Positions 6,869 through 14,388 of a stretch of 19,509 nucleotides of DNA are shown in pieces (within the stretch, counting starts at the first letter, position 1; each line of letters starts with the position of its first letter). Location of the stretch: positions 1 through 19,509 of the forward strand of contig DGSP01000083.1 of the NCBI GenBank assembly GCA_002393555.1. The letters run 5' to 3'. A program made the translations under genes and the position numbers. Source of the DNA: Prevotellaceae bacterium UBA4359. GTDB taxonomy: Bacteria; Bacteroidota; Bacteroidia; Bacteroidales; Bacteroidaceae. The notes beneath the pieces were generated by a model that saw only the letters and a list, made by a program, of their open reading frames with translations, did not search any database and was not told the DNA's origin.

Positions 6869-8728
6869 ATGGCTAACAACAAAGAAAAACTCTTCTCGGA
6901 GTTTCAGGCACCCACCACGCAGGAGTGGTTGGACAAGATTGAGGTGGACCTCAAGGGTGCGGACTTCCAGAAGAAGTTGGTTTGGAGAACCAACGAAGGC
7001 TTCAACGTACAGCCTTTCTACCGCCGCGAGGACTTGAAAGACCTCAAGGCTGTCGATTCTCTGCCAGGTGAATTCCCATTCATCCGTGGCAACAAAAAAG
7101 ACAACAACCTCTGGTTTGTGCGTCAAGACATTGATGTTGCTGATGCTAAGGCTGCCAACGAAAAGGCACTCGACATCCTGAACAAGGGTGTGGATTCTCT
7201 TGGTTTCAAGATTTCAGGCAAGGACATCAGCAAGGAGTTCATCGCTACCCTGCTCGACGGCATCCTGCCTCAGTATGTGGAGTTGAACTTCAAGACTTGT
7301 CAGCGTCACTGTGTGGAACTCGCTCAGATTCTCGTGGAGTACTTCAAAGAGAAGAACTACCCATTGGCAGACCTGAAGGGTTCCATCAATTTTGACCCTA
7401 TCTCAAAGATTCTCTGCAAGGGCAAGGACGTGTCTGCCGTGCTCGAATGTGCCAAGCCACTTATTGAAGCATTGGCAGAACTGCCAGGCTACAAGTGCAT
7501 CAACGTCAACTCGGTAGCACTGAACAATGCAGGTGCCTACATCTATCAGGAACTGGGTTACGCTTTGGCTTGGGGTGCTGAATACCTGAACATCCTCACC
7601 GAGGCTGGTGTGGAGGCTACAGAGGCAGCCAAGCGTATCAAGTTCAACATGGGTGTGAGCGAGAACTACTTCATGGAGATTGCCAAGTTCCGTGCTGCCC
7701 GTATGTTGTGGGCACAGATTGTGAAGCAGTATGAGCCTAAGTGTGACTGCGCTTGCCAGATGCACGTTTGCGCCTTCACTTCGGAGTACAACCAGACGTT
7801 GTTCGACTCTTACGTGAATCTGCTCCGCTCTCAGACAGAGACGATGTCGGCTGCCATTGCGAACGTCGAATCCATCGTCGTTACTCCATTCGACAAACCC
7901 TATGAGACTCCGACAGACTTTGCAGAGCGTATCGCCCGCAACCAGCAGTTGCTGCTGAAGGAAGAGGCTCACTTCGACAAACTCGTCGATGTGGCTGGTG
8001 GCTCTTACACCATCGAGCATCTGACCGATGCCATTGCGAAGGAAGGCTGGAAACTCTTCCTCGAAGTGGAGAACGCAGGTGGTTTCTTGGCAGAGGCATT
8101 GAAGGGCAACATTGTGAATGCCGTGAACGCATCGAACGACAAGCGTCATGCTGATGCTGCCAAGCGTAAGGAGTTCATCCTCGGAACCAACCAGTTCCCG
8201 AACTTTACCGAGACAAGTGAAGGCAAGGCTCCACTCGCTCCTTGCTGTGGATGCCATGAGGCTGGTGAACTGCCTGCCCTCAACAAGAACCGCTTGGCTT
8301 CTGAGTTCGAGACCCTTCGTCTCGCTACCGAAAAGGCGAAGAAGCAGCCTATTGCTTTCATGCTCACCATCGGTAACCTCGCCATGCGTCAGGCTCGTGC
8401 ACAGTTCTCTTGCAACTTCCTCGCTGCTGCTGGCTACAAGGTGATTGACAACCTCGGCTTCAAGACCGTGGAGGAAGGTGTGGATGCCGCCCTCAAGGCA
8501 AATGCCGACATCGTGGTCATCTGTTCTTCTGACGATGAATATGCAGAATACGCTATCCCAGCATTCAAGTACCTCAACGGACGTGCCATGTACGTCGTTG
8601 CCGGTGCTCCTGCATGTTCAGAAGACCTCAAGGCTGCTGGCATAGAGAACTTCATCCATGTACGTGTGAATCAATTGGAAACGCTCAAGGAGTACAATGA
8701 AAAATTAAAAGTGAATAGTGAAAAGTGA
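6869..8728 (+). CDS. mutA: Methylmalonyl-CoA mutase small subunit
   Basis: The protein has 619 residues from the ATG at 6869; a TTG 12 bases upstream is a poorer start. It is the non-catalytic beta chain of the heterodimeric, adenosylcobalamin-dependent mutase that interconverts succinyl-CoA and (R)-methylmalonyl-CoA. The N-terminal two-thirds is the degenerate TIM barrel, with EYLNILTEAGVEATEAAKRI and NYFMEIAKFRAARMLWAQIV. The C-terminal third keeps the flavodoxin-like cobalamin fold but has GNLAMRQAR (around residue 500) where the catalytic subunit has DGHDRG. It therefore lacks the cobalt-ligating histidine, as expected for MutA. mutB follows. The last six codons (KVNSEK) and the stop lie inside the left arm of an inverted repeat, so the natural C-terminus seems to have been altered or extended by that element. 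Confidence 0.95.
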   Translation: MANNKEKLFSEFQAPTTQEWLDKIEVDLKGADFQKKLVWRTNEGFNVQPFYRREDLKDLKAVDSLPGEFPFIRGNKKDNNLWFVRQDIDVADAKAANEKALDILNKGVDSLGFKISGKDISKEFIATLLDGILPQYVELNFKTCQRHCVELAQILVEYFKEKNYPLADLKGSINFDPISKILCKGKDVSAVLECAKPLIEALAELPGYKCINVNSVALNNAGAYIYQELGYALAWGAEYLNILTEAGVEATEAAKRIKFNMGVSENYFMEIAKFRAARMLWAQIVKQYEPKCDCACQMHVCAFTSEYNQTLFDSYVNLLRSQTETMSAAIANVESIVVTPFDKPYETPTDFAERIARNQQLLLKEEAHFDKLVDVAGGSYTIEHLTDAIAKEGWKLFLEVENAGGFLAEALKGNIVNAVNASNDKRHADAAKRKEFILGTNQFPNFTETSEGKAPLAPCCGCHEAGELPALNKNRLASEFETLRLATEKAKKQPIAFMLTIGNLAMRQARAQFSCNFLAAAGYKVIDNLGFKTVEEGVDAALKANADIVVICSSDDEYAEYAIPAFKYLNGRAMYVVAGAPACSEDLKAAGIENFIHVRVNQLETLKEYNEKLKVNSEK

Positions 8729-8819
8729 AAAATCTAAATTACCCATCAATTCAGGATGTTAGCGTCCTGTTTGTTTAAGATACTTAGATTTTTCACTATT
8801 CACTTTTCACTATTCACTT
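8709..8819. repeat. Long imperfect inverted repeat between mutA and mutB
   Basis: The left arm (8709-8737) overlaps the mutA stop codon; the right arm (8784-8819) ends 13 bases before the mutB ATG. The arms are complementary except that the right arm has one extra 7-base TATTCAC unit. Both are built from short GTGAA/TTCAC-type words such as GTGAATAGTGAAAAGTG. The loop contains a second hairpin, CAGGA (8752-8756) with TCCTG (8765-8769). It resembles dispersed intergenic repeats of Bacteroidales. As RNA it would form a stem of nearly 30 bp inside the mutAB message. Confidence 0.75.
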
Positions 8820-8832
8820 AAAAATTTTTGTC

Positions 8833-10995
8833 ATGAGAAAAAATTTCAACAACATAGACATTTATGCTGGCATTCAGGAGAAGAATGGTCAGCAGTGGCA
8901 GAAAGAGAATGGCATCAGCGCAAGTTGGAGAACTCCTGAGCAGATTGACATTCAGCCCGTTTATACAAAGGAAGACCTCGAAGGCATGGAGCACCTTGAC
9001 TTCACTGCCGGTATTCCTCCTTATCTCCGTGGTCCTTACTCCATGATGTATCCCTTCCGTCCTTGGACCATCCGTCAGTATGCAGGTTTCTCTACGGCAG
9101 AAGAGTCTAATGCCTTCTATCGCCGCAACCTCGCTTCTGGCCAGAAGGGACTTTCAGTGGCATTCGACCTCCCGACTCACCGTGGTTACGACCCCGACAA
9201 CGCTCGTGTGGTAGGCGACGTGGGTAAGGCTGGTGTGTCTATCTGCTCGCTGGAGAACATGAAGGTGCTCTTCGATGGCATCCCATTGAGCAAGATGTCT
9301 GTCTCCATGACCATGAACGGTGCCGTGCTCCCTATCCTCGCCTTCTATATCAACGCAGGTCTGGAACAGGGTGCGAAACTCGAAGAAATGGCTGGTACCA
9401 TCCAGAACGACATCTTGAAGGAGTTCATGGTGCGTAACACTTATATTTACCCACCAGCATTCTCCATGAAGATTATCGCCGACATCTTCGAATACACTTC
9501 GCAGAAGATGCCTAAGTTCAACAGCATCTCTATCTCTGGTTACCACATGCAGGAAGCAGGTGCTACAGCCGACATCGAATTGGCTTACACGCTTGCCGAC
9601 GGTATGGACTACCTCCGCACGGGTGTGAACGCAGGTATCGACGTAGATGCCTTCGCTCCTCGCCTCTCTTTCTTCTGGGCTATCGGCATGAACCACTTCA
9701 TGGAGATTGCCAAGATGCGCGCAGGCCGTCTGTTGTGGGCAAAGATTGTGAAGAGTTTCGGTGCCAAGAATCCGAAGTCACTCGCACTCCGCACTCACTC
9801 TCAGACCTCTGGTTGGTCACTCACCGAGCAAGACCCCTTCAACAATGTGGGTCGTACCTGTATCGAGGCAATGGCAGCCGTGCTGGGTCACACTCAGTCA
9901 CTCCACACCAACGCACTCGACGAGGCTATCGCCCTGCCAACCGACTTCTCTGCCCGTATCGCTCGTAACACACAGATTTACATCCAGAACGAGACGAAGG
10001 TGTGCAAGCAGATTGACCCTTGGGCTGGTTCATACTACGTGGAAACACTGACCAACGAATTGGTTCACAAGGCTTGGGAACACATTCAGGAAATCGAGAA
10101 ACTTGGCGGTATGGCAAAGGCTATCGAGACTGGTCTTCCAAAGATGCGTATTGAGGAGGCTGCTGCCCGCACTCAGGCTCGTATCGACTCCGGCACTCAA
10201 ACCATCGTGGGCACCAACAAGTACCGTCTTGACCACGAAGATCCGCTTGACATCCTCGAAGTGGATAACACTGCTGTCCGTCTGCAACAGGAGGCTGCCC
10301 TCAAGGAACTCAAAGCCAACCGCGACGAAGCCGCTTGTCAGGCTGCCCTTGCAGAAATCACCAAGTGTGTGCAGGAGTTCAAGGACGGCAAGAAGAGCGA
10401 GAACAACTTGCTCGACCTTGCTGTGAAGGCAGCAGGTCTGCGTTGTACACTCGGCGAAATCTCCGATGCTTGCGAAGCAGTCGTTGGTCGATATAAAGCA
10501 ATCATTAGAACCATCAGCAACGTGTACAGTTCAGAATCCAAAGGCGACCAGGCATTCAAGGATGCTTGTGCTGCCACAGAGAAATTTGCACAGGCCAATG
10601 GTCGTCGTCCTCGCATCATGATTGCCAAGATGGGACAGGACGGTCACGACCGTGGTGCCAAGGTAGTGGCAACAGGTTATGCCGACTGCGGTATGGACGT
10701 GGATATGGGTCCTCTCTTCCAGACACCAGCCGAGTCTGCTCGTCAGGCAGTGGAGAACGATGTCGATGTGCTCGGCGTTTCTTCTCTCGCCGCAGGTCAC
10801 AAGACACTCATTCCACAGGTCATCGAAGAACTGAAGAAACTGGGTCGTGAGGACATCCTCGTCATTGCCGGCGGTGTCATCCCAGCACAGGACTACGACT
10901 TCCTCTACAAGGCAGGCGTGGCAGCCATCTTCGGTCCTGGCACCAACGTGGCTAAGGCCTGCTGTGAGATCATGAAGATACTCAACGAAGAGTAA
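8833..10995 (+). CDS. mutB: Methylmalonyl-CoA mutase large (catalytic) subunit
   Basis: The protein has 720 residues, normal for the adenosylcobalamin-dependent catalytic chain. It carries out the radical carbon-skeleton rearrangement between succinyl-CoA and methylmalonyl-CoA, a central step of propionate/succinate fermentation in Bacteroidales. The substrate-binding segment RGPYSMMYPFRPWTIRQYAG (66-85) contains Tyr83, which aligns with the active-site Tyr89 of the Propionibacterium enzyme. SGYHMQEAGA contains His238, matching His244. The C-terminal cobalamin domain has GQDGHDRGAKVVATG with cobalt-ligating His605, then VLGVSSLAAGH and VIAGGVIP. All catalytic features are intact. It follows mutA after a 104-base gap filled by an inverted repeat. 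No epimerase or MeaB-type chaperone gene lies in the window. Confidence 0.97.
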   Translation: MRKNFNNIDIYAGIQEKNGQQWQKENGISASWRTPEQIDIQPVYTKEDLEGMEHLDFTAGIPPYLRGPYSMMYPFRPWTIRQYAGFSTAEESNAFYRRNLASGQKGLSVAFDLPTHRGYDPDNARVVGDVGKAGVSICSLENMKVLFDGIPLSKMSVSMTMNGAVLPILAFYINAGLEQGAKLEEMAGTIQNDILKEFMVRNTYIYPPAFSMKIIADIFEYTSQKMPKFNSISISGYHMQEAGATADIELAYTLADGMDYLRTGVNAGIDVDAFAPRLSFFWAIGMNHFMEIAKMRAGRLLWAKIVKSFGAKNPKSLALRTHSQTSGWSLTEQDPFNNVGRTCIEAMAAVLGHTQSLHTNALDEAIALPTDFSARIARNTQIYIQNETKVCKQIDPWAGSYYVETLTNELVHKAWEHIQEIEKLGGMAKAIETGLPKMRIEEAAARTQARIDSGTQTIVGTNKYRLDHEDPLDILEVDNTAVRLQQEAALKELKANRDEAACQAALAEITKCVQEFKDGKKSENNLLDLAVKAAGLRCTLGEISDACEAVVGRYKAIIRTISNVYSSESKGDQAFKDACAATEKFAQANGRRPRIMIAKMGQDGHDRGAKVVATGYADCGMDVDMGPLFQTPAESARQAVENDVDVLGVSSLAAGHKTLIPQVIEELKKLGREDILVIAGGVIPAQDYDFLYKAGVAAIFGPGTNVAKACCEIMKILNEE

Positions 10996-11002
10996 TCGAA
11001 TG

Positions 11003-11022
11003 CTTGGGGCAACGCTCCCAAG
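11003..11022. repeat. Hairpin inside a duplicated mutB tail
   Basis: CTTGGG and CCCAAG form a 6-bp stem just after the mutB stop. It lies between two identical copies of CTCAACGAAGAGTAA, the last codons and stop of mutB at 10981-10995 and a second copy at 11037-11051. No T run follows, so it is not the main terminator. Confidence 0.5.
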
Positions 11023-11067
11023 AAATCGACTCCGTGCTCAACGAAGAGTAAAACTTTTACAAATAAG

Positions 11068-11104
11068 AAAAGGGCGCATCCGAATGTCGGGTGCGCCCTT
11101 TTTT
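11068..11104 (+). terminator. Strong intrinsic terminator of mutAB
   Basis: GGGCGCA, a G-T wobble and CCGA pair with TCGG and TGCGCCC around the loop ATG, giving a 12-bp stem (11072-11098). It is flanked by A residues upstream and six T residues (11099-11104). Confidence 0.9.
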
Positions 11105-11187
11105 GTTGTAGATTACCTCAAATCCCACAACGAAAAGATGATATGATCATGAAATTGTTCTCTGATGACACAAAAAAATTCTCAGTT

Positions 11188-11219
11188 CTTGCACAGTTGA
11201 ACTGATTCATGTATATTTG
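11188..11219 (+). promoter_or_regulatory. Promoter for superoxide dismutase
   Basis: CTTG at 11188-11191 (three of four), 20 bases, then TATATTTG at 11212-11219. The leader to the ATG at 11245 would be about 20 bases. A perfect palindrome ATGATCAT lies upstream at 11143-11150 and could be an operator, but I cannot assign it. Confidence 0.65.
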
Positions 11220-11244
11220 TAACCATTTCTAAAACTTATTGATT

Positions 11245-11841
11245 ATGGGAAAATTTACTTTGATGGCTCTGCCGTATGCGATGGATGCGCTGGAGCCAGT
11301 GATTAGCAAGCAGACGCTGGAGTTTCATCATGGGAAACACCTGGCGGCCTACGTGAATAACCTGAATGCAATGCTGGACGGAAGCGGCTTTGAAGCGTCT
11401 GCACTGGAGGAGATTGTCTGCAAGGCAGCGGGAGGCATCCTGAACAATGCCGGACAGATTCTCAACCACGAACTCTACTTCGGACAGTTCTGCGGAAAGC
11501 CCACGAAGCAAGAGCCGACAGGCCCTTTGGCTGATGCCATTGCGAAGGAGTTTGGTTCGTTCAAGGCGTTCAAGGAAGAGTTTCAGAAGAAAGGAGCCAC
11601 CTTGTTCGGCAGCGGTTGGGTATGGCTCTCCGCCGACCGTGCTGGCGGGCTTTTCATCACACAGGAGGCGAATGCAGCCAACCCTGTGCAGAAGGGCCTC
11701 ACTCCCCTGCTCACCTTCGACGTATGGGAACATGCCTACTATCTCGACTACCAGAACCGTCGTCCCGACCACCTCTCCGCTCTCTGGAACATCATCAACT
11801 GGGAAGAGGTGGAACGGAGATTCGCCCTTGCGAGAATGTAA
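11245..11841 (+). CDS. sodB: Superoxide dismutase, Fe/Mn family
   Basis: The protein has 198 residues and dismutates superoxide to oxygen and hydrogen peroxide in the cytoplasm, protecting an anaerobe during oxygen exposure. The metal ligands are all visible: His28 in LEFHHGKH, His75 in QILNHELYF, and Asp159 and His163 in DVWEHAYYLDYQN. The second-sphere Gln71 (NNAGQ) sits in the FeSOD-type position. Bacteroidales homologues are often cambialistic (active with Fe or Mn), so metal preference is left open. The start is ATG 11245, giving MGKFTLMALPYAMDALEP, the usual N-terminus; an in-frame TTG six bases earlier is unlikely. It is monocistronic, between the mutAB terminator and a MITE-like element. 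Confidence 0.95.
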   Translation: MGKFTLMALPYAMDALEPVISKQTLEFHHGKHLAAYVNNLNAMLDGSGFEASALEEIVCKAAGGILNNAGQILNHELYFGQFCGKPTKQEPTGPLADAIAKEFGSFKAFKEEFQKKGATLFGSGWVWLSADRAGGLFITQEANAANPVQKGLTPLLTFDVWEHAYYLDYQNRRPDHLSALWNIINWEEVERRFALARM

Positions 11842-11900
11842 TAAACCCAACATGGGAAGTGTCAATGCATGAGAAGAGTTGACCTTTCCGCACCTGAAAA

Positions 11901-12045
11901 AAGAGGTTGTGTCAGAATTGACCACAACGGATTTCACGGATTAAACGGATTCTATAAGTCTCTGACTATCAGTATGACTTCAATCCGTTCAATCCGTGAA
12001 ATCCGTTGTCTATTATACAATCTTTGTATTCTGACACACCCTCTT
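11901..12045. mobile_element. MITE-like inverted-repeat element
   Basis: The 145-bp element has 18-bp ends, AAGAGGTTGTGTCAGAAT at 11901-11918 and its complement at 12028-12045, with one mismatch. Inside is a second inverted repeat of 27 bp (11925-11951 with 11982-12008), also with one mismatch, built from ACGGATT words. The outer and inner arms are separated by 6 bases on the left and 19 on the right. It has no coding capacity, and I see no clear target-site duplication. It ends five bases from the stop codon of the minus-strand gene, between two convergent genes, where it could act as a bidirectional terminator. Confidence 0.7.
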
Positions 12046-12049
12046 GCTG

Positions 12050-14155
12050 TTACTCCAATCGTTTCACGGGGAAGGTGAAGTAGGTGTCGGGGAAAGGTTC
12101 ATCAGCCAGTGTGAAGTGCCACCACTCGGTGTCGAAAGGCTTGAAGCCATGACGGAGCATTGCCTGACGGAGCACCATGCGGTTGCGGAATTGCTCGGCA
12201 GTGATGGTGCGGCCAGCAGGACTCTTGTGGTTGTCTGCAGTGAAGTTGAGGTTGGCGGGATTGCCACAAAAGTCGGGGTGACTTTCGGGACCGAACCAGT
12301 CAAACGTGCCGCCCATGTCGAGTTCCTTCTCCGTTTTCATGTCGAAGAGAGTCAAGTCCAAAGTGGAGCCGCGCGTGTGTCCACTCCGCTCGCAGATATA
12401 CTCCATGGGGAAAAGCACCTTCTTGTCGAGGTCGGGATAGAAATAAGGTTTCATGAGCGTGTCGCTCACATCAGCAGCCCAGCGCATGAAGTGGTCAACG
12501 GCACATTGCGGACGGTAGGCATCGTAGATTTTCAGCCGATAGCCCAGTGCCTTCAGGTCGTCGCTCACCGCACGGAGACTGTCGGCTGCACGACGGGTGA
12601 GCAGTGCGGTTGGTTCCTCGTAGCCATCAATGCGTGTGCCCACAAAATTGTAGGTGCCATAATAGCGAATCTCCAGAATGGCATCTGGCACCACATCTGT
12701 CAGGTTGACAAACGCTTCGGACGAGGCAGGCGACGGTGCCTTCTTCTGCGCCAACAATCCTGTCTCTTTCAAAGTGACAAATTCCTTCTGTGCAGCCTTC
12801 ATCAGTTGCAGAAACTCGCCATCGTTGTGCATGCGTGGCATGGCACAAGAAGCCATGAGGCGACCGTCACGCACATCGCTGGCATAGTGATAGCCCACAA
12901 TCATGCGGCTGCGGCCATATTCGAAGCCACGAGTCAGAATGGCATCCTGACACTCAGGCATCGCCTCCACCAGAGCGAGCGCAATGCCCCATCCCAACAG
13001 CGAATGAGAAGAGGGATAGGAGGAAGACTCCAGATAAGACTCTTCCTTGGCCGGAATTGCAGTGGGGATGGCCAACTGCACAAACGGACGCTTGCGAAAA
13101 TATCCTGTTTTCGAGTCGGTGGCTACGGTACAAAGTTCACCAAAGACTTTCTCCACCAATGCCGCAATAGCAGGTGTCTGTTCGGCACTCAACTGTCCGC
13201 CTACACAAGAAGAGAAGCCTTGCAGGAAAGCCGTCACCGAGCAAGCCGTGTCGGCGATGGCCTGCAGGCCACGGTCAGTCTTTCGTTCCTGCTGTGCCAA
13301 CCAGCCTGCTGCCAAATCGCCATAATAGCGACAAGAAGCCGTGTCAATCGGTGCGTCCAGCACCCTTTCCCGTTTCGGGTATCCCACATTGACGGGAGCC
13401 TTTTTCTTGATACCTTTGATGCGGCAATACTCCATGCGGGCAGCCGCCAGGTCAGCCAGATATTCGGGCGAAGTGTGCATGCGGGCAATGGCAGCCGCAG
13501 CAGCCAGATAGGCTGCATTCACGTCGCTCTGCCAGTGGGCACCCACAATGACGCGGCTCTGCCCATACTCAAATCCACGGCGCAGAATGGTGTCTTGCAG
13601 TTCGGGAGCCATCTCGGCCAGTGCCAACGCCGTACCCCACCCCAGCCCCGTGTGGCCAGAGGGATAAGAGCCGTTGGGCCGCAAATCTTCTTCATCGTCA
13701 AACTCTCCCCACACGTGTTCGTTCATCCTGTCAAACGGACGGCGGCGCTGATACTTCTGCTTGGTCAGCGACACCGACACATGCCCCGTGTCACCAGCCC
13801 TATACATGAACTGCCAGATGGCCGGCGTCTTCTCCCGACTCACTTCAAAGCCCAATGCTTCGCTGAAGACAGTCTCCATACGCTTGATACCATAGAGCGA
13901 CTCCCAACTGGCCTGTTTGCCACGTGCGGTGGGACGCATAGACTTACCCCACAGCCACTGGTTGTAGTCATCCACAAAGAGTGGACTCGTCACATCGGGC
14001 GGTGCAGGCAGCCACACCCGTACATCAGGCAGTTCGGTCTTGGAGAAGTAGAGGGAGGTCTTGAGTTTCCCTTTTGTCTGAGCCTCAACGCTCACGGTGC
14101 CACAGAGGAAAAGGATGGTGGCCAACATCCATAATGTGTTCTTTTTCATTGTCAT
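12050..14155 (-). CDS. Secreted fusion: two acid phosphatase (PAP2) domains plus VanX-type D-Ala-D-Ala dipeptidase
   Basis: The protein has 701 residues, with a signal peptide ending near VEAQ (26), so it is periplasmic. A second ATG (14149) is an alternative start. Domain 1 (about 40-240) has the full class A acid phosphatase signature: K132-x6-R139-P, PSGH (165-168) and SR-x5-H207-x3-D211. Domain 2 (about 260-460) repeats it: K349-x6-R356-P, PSSH (381-384, Ser for Gly) and SR-x5-H423-x3-D427. The two are clearly related, both containing RGFEYG-SR-IVG. Domain 3 (about 485-701) is a VanX/DdpX-type zinc dipeptidase: Arg548 in DAYRP, SGHTRGSTLD with zinc ligands His593 and Asp600, and EWWHF with catalytic Glu677 and ligand His680, at the spacings seen in VanX. 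All three sites look active. Exact substrates are unknown. Confidence 0.88.
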   Translation of the reverse strand: MTMKKNTLWMLATILFLCGTVSVEAQTKGKLKTSLYFSKTELPDVRVWLPAPPDVTSPLFVDDYNQWLWGKSMRPTARGKQASWESLYGIKRMETVFSEALGFEVSREKTPAIWQFMYRAGDTGHVSVSLTKQKYQRRRPFDRMNEHVWGEFDDEEDLRPNGSYPSGHTGLGWGTALALAEMAPELQDTILRRGFEYGQSRVIVGAHWQSDVNAAYLAAAAAIARMHTSPEYLADLAAARMEYCRIKGIKKKAPVNVGYPKRERVLDAPIDTASCRYYGDLAAGWLAQQERKTDRGLQAIADTACSVTAFLQGFSSCVGGQLSAEQTPAIAALVEKVFGELCTVATDSKTGYFRKRPFVQLAIPTAIPAKEESYLESSSYPSSHSLLGWGIALALVEAMPECQDAILTRGFEYGRSRMIVGYHYASDVRDGRLMASCAMPRMHNDGEFLQLMKAAQKEFVTLKETGLLAQKKAPSPASSEAFVNLTDVVPDAILEIRYYGTYNFVGTRIDGYEEPTALLTRRAADSLRAVSDDLKALGYRLKIYDAYRPQCAVDHFMRWAADVSDTLMKPYFYPDLDKKVLFPMEYICERSGHTRGSTLDLTLFDMKTEKELDMGGTFDWFGPESHPDFCGNPANLNFTADNHKSPAGRTITAEQFRNRMVLRQAMLRHGFKPFDTEWWHFTLADEPFPDTYFTFPVKRLE

Positions 14156-14171
14156 TCATCATAAAACGGTG

Positions 14172-14203
14172 CAAAATTACGAATTTCTGACGAAACATTA
14201 AAA
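14172..14203 (-). promoter_or_regulatory. Promoter for the phosphatase-dipeptidase fusion (minus strand)
   Basis: On the minus strand TAATTTTG (14179-14172) matches the -7 consensus. TTTT (14203-14200), 20 bases upstream, is a three-of-four -33 element. Transcription would start about 10 bases before the ATG, so the leader is very short. Confidence 0.6.
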
Positions 14204-14248
14204 ACTGGACTCTTTAAAAAAAATGTAACAGTATCGTAATGCCCTTTG

Positions 14249-14281
14249 TTCGTTTCATCTTTTCCGAAGACCGTACCTTTG
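14249..14281 (+). promoter_or_regulatory. Promoter for the Na+/phosphate symporter
   Basis: TACCTTTG (14274-14281) matches the -7 element. The -33 element is weaker: TTCG at 14249-14252, 21 bases upstream. The leader of roughly 100 bases before the ATG at 14389 contains a repeat also found at the window end. Confidence 0.55.
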
Positions 14282-14289
14282 CAAGCAGA

Positions 14290-14349
14290 AAAATACTTCT
14301 TCTCGCCGCATGGAAAAAATTCGTTCAATTCGTTTAATTCGTTGTTGAA
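14290..14349. repeat. Dispersed repeat in the nptA leader (partial copy)
   Basis: The first 24 bases (14290-14313, containing TCTTCTCGCCGCATGG) match the last 24 bases of the window (19486-19509) with one mismatch. They are followed by three AATTCGTT-type words and ATTCGTTGTTGAA (14337-14349). The complement of that last stretch occurs at 19360-19372. The copy lies wholly within the predicted 5' leader of the symporter gene. Confidence 0.65.
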
Positions 14350-14388
14350 AAAAACATCCTAAACTTGAACACATTTATATATATACGT

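Noticed and set aside
7403..8257. A 284-residue minus-strand frame inside mutA
   Set aside because: It is antisense to well-conserved mutA codons and shows no motif of its own. The same applies to minus-strand frames inside mutB (9154-9696) and the symporter gene (14590-15525).
12050..13600. Vancomycin resistance locus suggested by the VanX-like domain
   Set aside because: There is no VanH dehydrogenase or D-Ala-D-Lac ligase nearby, the protein is exported, and a Gram-negative host has no need of it. A catabolic or recycling dipeptidase fits better.
12044..14134. A 696-residue open frame on the plus strand
   Set aside because: It is the exact antisense shadow of the phosphatase-dipeptidase gene. 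The minus-strand reading has a signal peptide and three sets of catalytic motifs, while the plus reading has no recognisable domain.
12050..14155. Fusion as an assembly or frameshift artefact
   Set aside because: All three domains are in one continuous frame with intact motifs and normal inter-domain linkers, and only the first has a signal peptide. A chance joining of separate genes would normally leave a start or signal remnant between domains.
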